7,743 bases of DNA from positions 1 to 7,743 of the forward strand of contig WHHJ01000071.1 of assembly GCA_014872655.1 (NCBI GenBank), given 5' to 3'. This stretch comes from Clostridia bacterium (GTDB lineage: Bacteria; Bacillota; Clostridia; Oscillospirales; UBA644). The notes under the pieces are model-generated. The model was not told the origin of the DNA, did no database searches, and saw only the letters and a list, made by a program, of their open reading frames with translations. Shown here in pieces: positions 1-5,759 of this stretch (positions are counted from its first letter, which is position 1; every line of letters begins with the position of its first letter). Made by a program: the position numbers and the translations under genes.

Positions 1-32
1 CGTGTCGGCATTTGATATAGGTTTTAGCATGT

Positions 33-60
33 CTACAACATAATGTCGTTTATGTATTCC
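33..60. other. dif-like inverted repeat (possible recombinase core site)
   Basis: ACATAA (38-43) and TTATGT (50-55) form a perfect 6-bp inverted repeat around a 6-base centre, TGTCGT (44-49). Two 11-base arms around a 6-base centre is the layout of Xer/dif core sites, and the inner bases CATAATGT...TTATGT match the Escherichia coli dif core as I recall it. The outer arm bases do not match. The site lies about 30 bases beyond the stop codon of the tyrosine recombinase gene, which makes a recombination role plausible. A chance short palindrome in AT-rich DNA is the alternative. Confidence 0.25.
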
Positions 61-83
61 GCCGCTTTTCGGGCGATTTTTTT
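60..83 (+). terminator. Possible intrinsic terminator of an off-window plus-strand gene
   Basis: A short GC-rich stem (CGCC at 60-63 with GGCG at 72-75, extended by G64-C70 with one bulged base) is followed by A and seven T residues (77-83). On the plus strand this has the form of a weak rho-independent terminator. It would end a gene entering from the left; an open frame ending in TAA at 41-43 could be its tail, but too little is visible to call it. The minus strand has no T-run here, so it does not look like the terminator of the recombinase gene. Confidence 0.4.
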
Positions 84-89
84 ATGGTT

Positions 90-935
90 TTATAAAATCA
101 ACCGTAAGTTTTCCATGCAGCGACGATGTTCTGTACCGGTAGAAATGGTATAAATACGAGTAGTATCCACGCTGGAATGGCCGAGGATATCGGCAAGTTT
201 AACAACATCTTTTTCCATATTATAAAAGGTGCGCGCAAACAAGTGACGCAGGTTGTGCGGAAAAACCTTTTTGGCGTCAACCCCTGCCTCGGCACAGAGA
301 GTTTTCATTTCTCGCCAGATATTGGTGCGGCTGAGCGGTTTTCCGCTGCGTGTAATAAAAACAGAACCAGATTGAATCTTTTGCTCCGAAATATAACGGA
401 GCAATTTTTGCTGCAATTTGCGAACAATAAAAATGGTCCTCGTCTTTCCTTTTAATGAAACGACGGCTTTGCCGGTCTGCACGGCATCTACCGTTATATA
501 TGGTAGTTCACTTACGCGGATTCCCGTACCGCAGATCGTTTGCAGAATTAAAGTTAAACGCTCGCGATGCTGAGCTTTTGCGGTGCGACAAAGCCGGAGG
601 TACTCGGCACGTGTTAACTGTTTTTCTTCAGAGCAAAAAAGTTGTCGCTGCAGTTTGACTGTTTTTACTTTGCAGTCTTCCCAACATAAAAACGTAAACA
701 AACAGTTGATACTGGCCAACATGGAATTGACACTGCGAATGGCATAGCCTGCGTCAAGCAGATATTCTTTATATGCGATCGTCGCCTGCTTTGTAACTTT
801 TACCCCATCAGTAAAGGCCGCAAAAGCATAAACGTCTCGCAAATATTTCAGTACGGTATTTCTGCTCTTTTCTTCTCTTTGAAGATATTCTTCAAAATCC
901 CCCATGCGTTTTTTTGTTAACATTCGTTCTTTCAA
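90..935 (-). CDS. Tyrosine recombinase / integrase (XerC/D-like, phage-integrase family)
   Basis: This gene encodes a site-specific DNA recombinase of about 281 residues. It has an N-terminal SAM-like core-binding domain (roughly residues 10-95) and a C-terminal catalytic domain. The family's active-site set is all visible: Arg in GTGIRVSEL (about 140), Lys in SLKGK (about 162-164), HNLRH (His about 227, Arg about 230), LGHSS (His about 253) and the nucleophile Tyr in TRIYT (about 262). It therefore looks active. I chose the TTG start at 935 because GGGAGGTG lies 6 bases upstream; the GTG at 942-944 overlaps that ribosome site and the ATG at 921-923 is too distant. It is divergent from the cas operon and separated from it by about 500 bases of AT-rich DNA. 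Its substrate is unknown; it could be a relic or driver of a mobile element, or a Xer-type resolvase. It is not a known cas gene. Confidence 0.9.
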   Translation of the reverse strand: MKERMLTKKRMGDFEEYLQREEKSRNTVLKYLRDVYAFAAFTDGVKVTKQATIAYKEYLLDAGYAIRSVNSMLASINCLFTFLCWEDCKVKTVKLQRQLFCSEEKQLTRAEYLRLCRTAKAQHRERLTLILQTICGTGIRVSELPYITVDAVQTGKAVVSLKGKTRTIFIVRKLQQKLLRYISEQKIQSGSVFITRSGKPLSRTNIWREMKTLCAEAGVDAKKVFPHNLRHLFARTFYNMEKDVVKLADILGHSSVDTTRIYTISTGTEHRRCMENLRLIL

Positions 936-941
936 TGGATT

Positions 942-949
942 CACCTCCC
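942..949 (-). promoter_or_regulatory. Shine-Dalgarno site of the recombinase gene
   Basis: The minus strand reads GGGAGGTG here, a near-perfect Shine-Dalgarno sequence. Its last three bases are the upstream in-frame GTG, so that codon cannot be used with this site. The TTG at 935, six bases downstream, is at the right distance and is the preferred start. Confidence 0.7.
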
Positions 950-1441
950 AAGTATTCTTTGACTATTGTACTTGAAAAATGTGATAGAAAAATGCTGGAT
1001 TGGTTTTAAATTTTAATACTCTTTTTTTACTGAAAAAACTCTCAGCACTTTGTCTGAACAACATAAACCAATGGTCCGAAATAAAATACACATCCAAAAA
1101 CGTAGATAAAAGCGACCCGAATGAATAAAACAGGAACGATACAAAACGTCATTACTAACCTTTACTGATACTTGGAGACTGGAAAATTCTTACTACTTTA
1201 AATAAAACAAAAAATTTTGTTCATCGATCGACTTTATTCCCCTCATGAACATCGTATAAACTTCAATATATAAAAGAAAGGACCGCTGTTTGCGGTCCTT
1301 TCTTTATAGATGGATCTGCCCATAACCCTGTGTTTTTATACCGTAAAATGAAAACAAGATTTATGGATACGGATCAAATTCAAAAAAATTTCTTATAGCA
1401 TTTTAAAAATATTTCAACCATGACACTATCAACAAAAACTA
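950..1441. other. AT-rich intergenic spacer without a supported gene
   Basis: This spacer between the recombinase and the cas control region is clearly richer in A and T than the cas genes. It holds a strong hairpin terminator (1273-1305). It also has an AT-only-stem palindrome, AACAAAA/TTTTGTT (1206-1221), and a 6-bp inverted repeat, GTTCAT/ATGAAC (1219-1224 and 1245-1250). The longest plausible frame is a 36-codon minus-strand ORF (1152 to 1042) preceded by AAAGG; it is hydrophobic and could be real, but T-rich DNA gives such frames by chance. I see no convincing promoter for the recombinase here; the best -10 is TACAAT on the minus strand (965-970), without a good -35. Confidence 0.5.
1273..1305. 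terminator. Strong 14-bp hairpin terminator, possibly bidirectional
   Basis: A perfect 14-bp stem (1273-1286 with 1292-1305) closes a five-base loop, TGTTT. The plus strand ends CCTTTCTTT, and the minus strand ends similarly in T-rich sequence, so it could stop RNA polymerase in both directions. No obvious gene ends just before it on either strand. On the minus strand it would act as a second barrier between the tracrRNA gene and the recombinase; on the plus strand it would shield the cas9 promoter from upstream transcription. Confidence 0.75.
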
Positions 1442-1470
1442 TAGACATTTAAAGCTGAATATGATATAAT
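1442..1470 (+). promoter_or_regulatory. Promoter of the cas9-cas1-cas2-csn2 operon (predicted)
   Basis: TAGACA (1442-1447, five of six -35 consensus bases) is followed after exactly 17 bases by TATAAT (1465-1470). A TG one base before the -10 makes an extended -10 element. Transcription should start near 1477. I find no better plus-strand promoter between here and the cas9 start, so this is the likely operon promoter. The resulting mRNA would have a leader of about 230 bases that crosses the whole tracrRNA gene in antisense. The 13-base core TGATATAATAAAA is repeated exactly in the CRISPR leader promoter. Confidence 0.7.
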
Positions 1471-1525
1471 AAAACAAAATCAGATTATTTTTGCGTTTTT
1501 ACTTGGATTTATCACGATTTTTAAC

Positions 1526-1556
1526 AAAAAAAACAAGCCTGCTGTGCAGACTTGTT
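1526..1556 (-). terminator. Intrinsic terminator of tracrRNA
   Basis: On the minus strand an 11-bp stem (1556-1546 with 1542-1532; ten Watson-Crick pairs and one U-G wobble) closes a three-base loop and is followed by eight T residues. On the plus strand the hairpin is followed by CTCTC, not a T-run, so cas9 transcription coming the other way should pass. Confidence 0.92.
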
Positions 1557-1605
1557 CTCTCACTCCATGTGAAGCCAAATAAATTGGCGGTTTCGGCAAT
1601 GCCTT

Positions 1606-1641
1606 ATTTGAACCTGTCGTGTTGTCTTAGATGGTAATCAA
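1606..1641 (-). repeat. tracrRNA anti-repeat (degenerate CRISPR repeat copy)
   Basis: The plus strand at 1616-1641 matches bases 9-34 of the CRISPR repeat (7714-7739) at 25 of 26 positions. The one difference (C1626 for T) becomes a G-U wobble in RNA. The 1606-1611 segment corresponds to repeat bases 1-6, with A for G at the first base, again a G-U wobble. The intervening bases do not match and form the bulge. The copy has the same orientation as the array, so the tracrRNA made from the other strand is complementary to the repeat. Confidence 0.93.
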
Positions 1642-1650
1642 GACACGTTT

Positions 1651-1679
1651 ATTATACATCAACTCGATCAAAAAGTCAA
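1651..1679 (-). promoter_or_regulatory. tracrRNA promoter
   Basis: The minus strand carries TTGACT (1679-1674) and a perfect TATAAT (1656-1651), separated by exactly 17 bases. The predicted start is near 1644, at the outer edge of the anti-repeat. Near-consensus elements fit an abundant, constitutive small RNA. The -35 box ends 16 bases before the cas9 Shine-Dalgarno site. Confidence 0.88.
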
Positions 1680-1694
1680 GTATAGAATTTGATA

Positions 1695-1700
1695 AAGGAG
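1695..1700 (+). promoter_or_regulatory. Shine-Dalgarno site that sets the cas9 start
   Basis: AAGGAG (preceded by A at 1694) lies 9 bases before ATG at 1710. It sits inside the upstream in-frame extension that begins with TTG at 1689, which argues against TTG and for ATG 1710 as the true start. Confidence 0.85.
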
Positions 1701-1709
1701 AAAATTGTT

Positions 1710-4700
1710 ATGGAGCAGGAGTATTTTGTGGGATTGGACATCGGAACCGATTCCGTAGGATGGGCGGTGACAGACCCAGAATACCGGTTGAAAAAACATC
1801 ACGGAAAACAATTATGGGGCGTGCGTCTGTTTGACTCGACAGAGCCGGCACAAGAAAGACGAATGTACCGCACGGGACGCCGGCTGAATGAACGGAGACG
1901 GCGACGACTGAAATGGCTGCAAGAGATTTTTTCGGATGAAATTGGGAAAGTAGACCCGGCATTCTTTCAACGTCTTAAAGAAAGCCGGTTTTTAGAAGTT
2001 GACAAAGAGGGTACATTTGAAAGAAAACGTTATTGTCTGTTCGGGGATCCCGCTTACACCGACAAGCAATATCATCAACAATACCCAACCATTTACCATT
2101 TAAGAAAAGAATTGATCTGCAACAAAGCCCCGCACGATGTTCGACTGGTGTATTTGGCCGTCCATCACATCATGAAACACCGCGGGCACTTCTTATATGG
2201 AGATTTGGATCTTTCGGCCATTTCATTACAATCGGGGCTTGACCGGTTATCACGGGCTTCCCAAGAAGAATGGGACGAACAGATCCCTGCCGTCGACACC
2301 GAAGTACTGAAACAAATCTTAACCGATAAAAAATGCAATAAAACGGAAAAACGAAAGAAAATGTATGCTCTCTTTCAGATCTCCGACAAAAAATCCTCGA
2401 TGGCCGCGTTGTCGGACTTGCTGATCGGAAGCAAAGTGTCACTGGATTTACTGTATCAGGACACAGTCTCCACCGAAGACATTCAAAAACTCAGCCTGGA
2501 AGAAGATTTTGAAGAATATGAAGAAAAACTGACCACCGCACTGGGTGATCGAATCGAGCTGATTCTTGCCGCGAAAGAAATCTATGACTGGGCACTGCTT
2601 GAAGAAATCTTAAACGGAAACGAAAATATTTCTTTTGCAAAAGCAGAAAATTACGAAAAACATAAACAAGACCTGGCAAGGCTAAAGGCCGCTGTTAAAA
2701 AAACAGAAAATCCTGATCTATATAAAAAAATTTTTCATCAAGCGGCGGATAAGCAGGACAATTATCCGGCATACAGCGGGAAAGGCGCTGCCAATTACCG
2801 CTGCGATTACGACAAGTTCCGAAAATACATCAAGAAAAAATTAAACTCCTACCAAGAACAGATTTCGGATATTGCTGACATCTTAGCCGAATTGGACAAC
2901 GGGACGTTTCTCCCGAAACAGTCCACCAAGGACAACAGCGTCATCCCGCACCAGCTGCACGAAAAGGAATTGATGCAGATTCTGCAAAACGCTTCTGAAT
3001 ATTTGCCTTTTTTGAAAGAAGCAGACAACAACGGACTGAGCAAGGCGGAACAGATCCACCAAATGTTCTGCTTTCGCATCCCCTACTATGTAGGGCCGTT
3101 AGACAGCCGGTCCGAACACAGCTGGGTAGTACGCAAAAATGAAAAGATCTATCCATGGAACTTTGACCGGGTGGTTGACCTGGAGGAAAGCCGCAAGCAC
3201 TTTATTACCCGTATGACGGCAAAATGCAGTTATATCGGCGAGGATGTCCTGCCGAAAGATTCTCTGCTGTACAGTAAGTTTACCGTGCTGAACGAACTGA
3301 ACAACTTAAAGATCAACGGCAAAAAAATCAGCGTACCTTTAAAACAACAAATATACCGAGAACTGTTTTTGAGCGGGAAAAAAGTAACGGCAAAAAAATT
3401 AAAGGATTTTTTAAATTCCGAGGGGATTTTGCAGCCGGACGACACACTGGGCGGATTTGACGGCGATTTTAAAGCAACACTGGCTCCCTGGGCTCATTTT
3501 GCCTGGCTGCCCGGACGCGAAGACGGAGAGCACATCGCAGAAGAGATCATTACACACATCGTTTTATTTGGCGAAGATAAAAAACTGCTCCGAGGATGGC
3601 TGAAAAAAACATACGGAAACCTGCTGAACGAGGAAGAACAGAAAAAAGCGCTTTCCGTGCGTTATAGCGGATGGGGGCGTCTGTCCAAAATCTTTCTGAC
3701 ACAGTTGTATCATGTAGACGAGCAGACCGGAGAGAGTTTTTCTATTTTGGACATGCTGTGGAACACCAACGACAACCTGATGGAATTGCTGAGCAGCCGC
3801 TATCAGTTTGCGGAGCGTGTCGAACAATACCGCGCCAAGAAAACATCCGAATACGGCATGACGCTGCAGGAATATTTAGACGAAAGTTACGCCTCGCCCG
3901 GCATTAAACGAGCGATCCGGCAAACACTGGCGATTATCGGCGAAATCCAGTCTTTTTTCAAGACCCCGCCAAAGCGGATCTTTGTTGAAATGGCGCGCGA
4001 AGAAGAGGAGATCAAGAAACGGACGGTTTCCAGAAAGGACGCGTTGATCCAATTATATCAGAAATGCGGAGAAGAATGCGGAGAACTGTTTGAACGGCTG
4101 ACCGATGAACCAGAAGGGAATCTGCGCCGCGACCGTTTGTATTTATACTATACCCAATTGGGAAGATGTATGTATAGCGGAGAATCGATCGATATCAACC
4201 GTTTAGAGTCGGATTATGATATTGACCATATTTATCCGCAAAGCAAAACCAAAGACGACAGCATGGACAACCGCGTTTTGGTAAAGCGGCAGTTAAACGC
4301 ACAAAAAACCGATGTTTATCCGATCCATCCGGATATCCGCAAGCAGATGCGCGCGTTTTGGACGATGCTGAAGGGAAAGGGCTTGATCAGCGTTAAAAAG
4401 TATGAACGACTGATCCGCTCAACACCATTTACATTGGAAGAGCAGGCTGGATTTATCAATCGGCAGCTGGTAGAAACGCGCCAGTCCAGCAAAATCATTG
4501 CGGAGCTGCTGAAAAGAAAATTTGCGGACCGCACCGAGATTGTTTATGTAAAAGCCGGCAATGTCTCTGACTTCCGGCAGGATCAGCGGCTGACGGAAAA
4601 CGGCGTGCAGAAGCAGGCCGGCAACTGTAAAAACGAAAGAACCACGCAGGACCCGCTGTTTGTAAAATGCCGTGAAATCAATGACATGCATCATGCCAAG

Positions 4701-5759
4701 GACGCCTATCTGAACATCGTGGCAGGCAACGTATATCACCTTAAATTCACACGCAGCCCAATCAACTTTTTGAAGTCGGCCCATGCAAAATACAGTTTGA
4801 ACCACATGTTTGACTATCCGGTTGAACGCAACGGCGAACGAGCCTGGACGGCAGGAGAAGACGGCACTATCCGCACCGTGCGGGAAACGATGCGCAAAAA
4901 CAATGTGCTGATGACACGCCGCACCGCGCCGGAAAAGGGCGGGCTGTTTGACCAGCAAATCGTATCCAAAGGGAAGGGACAGGCGCCCATCAAGAGTTCG
5001 GACAAACGGCTGACCATCGAACATTACGGCGGATATAACAGTGTCAAGGGCGCGTATTTTATTCTGGCAGAACATACCCTAAAGAAAAAGCGCGTCCGTT
5101 CCATCGAGCCGGTTCTGCTGATGCACAAGACGCGGTACGAAATGGACCCCGTCGGGTACTGTACCGAGATTCTGCAGCTGCAGGACCCTGCCGTGCTGAT
5201 CCCGCGCATCAATATCAACAGCCTGTTTTCGTTTGACGGATTTCGGATGAATCTCTCCGGACGAACTGAAAGCCGTATTATCTTTAAAAACGCCAATCCC
5301 CTGGTCCTTGCCCCAACGTGGCAGGCGTATATCAAAAACCTCTCCAAGTACGCGGAACGCTGCCGGGCCGCCGGCAAAGACCTGACCATCACACGCTTTG
5401 ACGGCATCGGCGACGAACAGAACCGGCAATTGTACGAGATCCTGCGCGACAAACTAACCGATACCAAATATCGGATCTGTCTGGAATCCGCCGCAAAAAC
5501 ACTGACCGAGCAGACCGAAAAATTCGCGACGCTTTCCTGCGCCGAGCAGTGCCGGATATTGCTGCAGATTTTGAATATTTTTTCCAACAGCGCCCGCACC
5601 GCCAATCTAGAAGCGCTTGGCGGAAGTAAAAGTACCGGCATTCTGCGCTTATCCAAAAACATCGGAAATTCCCAGGGACACTCATTGCTTCTGATCCACC
5701 AATCCGTAACCGGCGTTTATGAGCAGGAAGTCGATCTGCTGGAGACGGACGGGCAATGA
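1710..5759 (+). CDS. cas9: CRISPR-associated endonuclease Cas9, type II-A (Csn1)
   Basis: This RNA-guided nuclease of 1349 residues cuts both strands of invading DNA using crRNA and tracrRNA; it also takes part in spacer choice. RuvC-I contains GLDIGTDSVGWAV with catalytic Asp10. An arginine-rich bridge helix follows (about 50-73), then a large helical recognition lobe (about 75-710). RuvC-II has FVEMARE with Glu760. The HNH domain has YDIDHIYPQS with Asp839, His840 and Asn863. RuvC-III has HHAKDA with His995 and Asp998. The C-terminal PAM-interacting region (about 1095-1349) includes EHYGGYNS and ends in LIHQSVTGVYE. Asp10, His840 and Asn863 even have the same numbers as in S. pyogenes Cas9. 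All nuclease residues are intact. The length fits the II-A family. The ATG start follows AAGGAG. The stop overlaps the cas1 start in ATGA. Confidence 0.98.
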   Translation: MEQEYFVGLDIGTDSVGWAVTDPEYRLKKHHGKQLWGVRLFDSTEPAQERRMYRTGRRLNERRRRRLKWLQEIFSDEIGKVDPAFFQRLKESRFLEVDKEGTFERKRYCLFGDPAYTDKQYHQQYPTIYHLRKELICNKAPHDVRLVYLAVHHIMKHRGHFLYGDLDLSAISLQSGLDRLSRASQEEWDEQIPAVDTEVLKQILTDKKCNKTEKRKKMYALFQISDKKSSMAALSDLLIGSKVSLDLLYQDTVSTEDIQKLSLEEDFEEYEEKLTTALGDRIELILAAKEIYDWALLEEILNGNENISFAKAENYEKHKQDLARLKAAVKKTENPDLYKKIFHQAADKQDNYPAYSGKGAANYRCDYDKFRKYIKKKLNSYQEQISDIADILAELDNGTFLPKQSTKDNSVIPHQLHEKELMQILQNASEYLPFLKEADNNGLSKAEQIHQMFCFRIPYYVGPLDSRSEHSWVVRKNEKIYPWNFDRVVDLEESRKHFITRMTAKCSYIGEDVLPKDSLLYSKFTVLNELNNLKINGKKISVPLKQQIYRELFLSGKKVTAKKLKDFLNSEGILQPDDTLGGFDGDFKATLAPWAHFAWLPGREDGEHIAEEIITHIVLFGEDKKLLRGWLKKTYGNLLNEEEQKKALSVRYSGWGRLSKIFLTQLYHVDEQTGESFSILDMLWNTNDNLMELLSSRYQFAERVEQYRAKKTSEYGMTLQEYLDESYASPGIKRAIRQTLAIIGEIQSFFKTPPKRIFVEMAREEEEIKKRTVSRKDALIQLYQKCGEECGELFERLTDEPEGNLRRDRLYLYYTQLGRCMYSGESIDINRLESDYDIDHIYPQSKTKDDSMDNRVLVKRQLNAQKTDVYPIHPDIRKQMRAFWTMLKGKGLISVKKYERLIRSTPFTLEEQAGFINRQLVETRQSSKIIAELLKRKFADRTEIVYVKAGNVSDFRQDQRLTENGVQKQAGNCKNERTTQDPLFVKCREINDMHHAKDAYLNIVAGNVYHLKFTRSPINFLKSAHAKYSLNHMFDYPVERNGERAWTAGEDGTIRTVRETMRKNNVLMTRRTAPEKGGLFDQQIVSKGKGQAPIKSSDKRLTIEHYGGYNSVKGAYFILAEHTLKKKRVRSIEPVLLMHKTRYEMDPVGYCTEILQLQDPAVLIPRININSLFSFDGFRMNLSGRTESRIIFKNANPLVLAPTWQAYIKNLSKYAERCRAAGKDLTITRFDGIGDEQNRQLYEILRDKLTDTKYRICLESAAKTLTEQTEKFATLSCAEQCRILLQILNIFSNSARTANLEALGGSKSTGILRLSKNIGNSQGHSLLLIHQSVTGVYEQEVDLLETDGQ

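Larger units (their letters stand above)
1526..1644 (-). ncRNA. tracrRNA of the type II-A system
   Basis: This RNA of about 119 nt pairs with crRNA repeats and anchors them in Cas9. Read on the minus strand from about 1644, it contains the anti-repeat (1641 to 1606), a nexus AAGGCAUUGCCG (stem GGC/GCC) and a hairpin GCCAA-loop-UUGGC (1588-1574). A small hairpin UCAC/GUGA (1572-1560) and a terminator hairpin with eight U residues (1556-1526) follow. Pairing with the repeat gives a 26-bp upper duplex (one G-U wobble), a bulge of GA against AGGU, and the lower stem GUUUGA/UCAAAU. This is the same architecture as the Streptococcus pyogenes tracrRNA, including the UAAGGC...CCG nexus. It has its own consensus promoter, and the predicted start falls right at the anti-repeat edge. 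It lies opposite to and upstream of cas9. Confidence 0.93.

Noticed and set aside
1..43. End of a plus-strand gene stopping at TAA 41-43
   Set aside because: Only 13 codons are visible, with nothing recognisable, so it cannot be called.
126..658. Plus-strand open frames opposite the recombinase gene
   Set aside because: They are antisense shadows of a gene with a complete, recognisable catalytic motif set.
1206..1221. Palindrome AACAAAA/TTTTGTT as an operator
   Set aside because: It is AT-only apart from one G-C pair on each side and sits away from any supported promoter; it is likely a chance feature of AT-rich DNA.
1606..1612. ATTTGAA resembling a second leader-anchoring ATTTGAG motif
   Set aside because: It corresponds to the first bases of the repeat copy (the tracrRNA lower stem), not to sequence before a repeat.
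1672..1707. A second minus-strand promoter (TATACT at 1684-1679) giving a long tracrRNA like the S. pyogenes natural single guide
   Set aside because: No acceptable -35 is present, and the extra 5' sequence has no clear repeat-like segment able to replace the crRNA repeat.
1689..1709. TTG start giving Cas9 seven extra residues
   Set aside because: The Shine-Dalgarno site lies inside this extension and points to ATG 1710, which also places the catalytic Asp at residue 10 as in the family.
4419..5662. Two long minus-strand open frames (218 and 212 codons) opposite cas9
   Set aside because: They lie wholly within the cas9 coding sequence, have no ribosome sites or recognisable domains, and are explained as shadows of its codon pattern.
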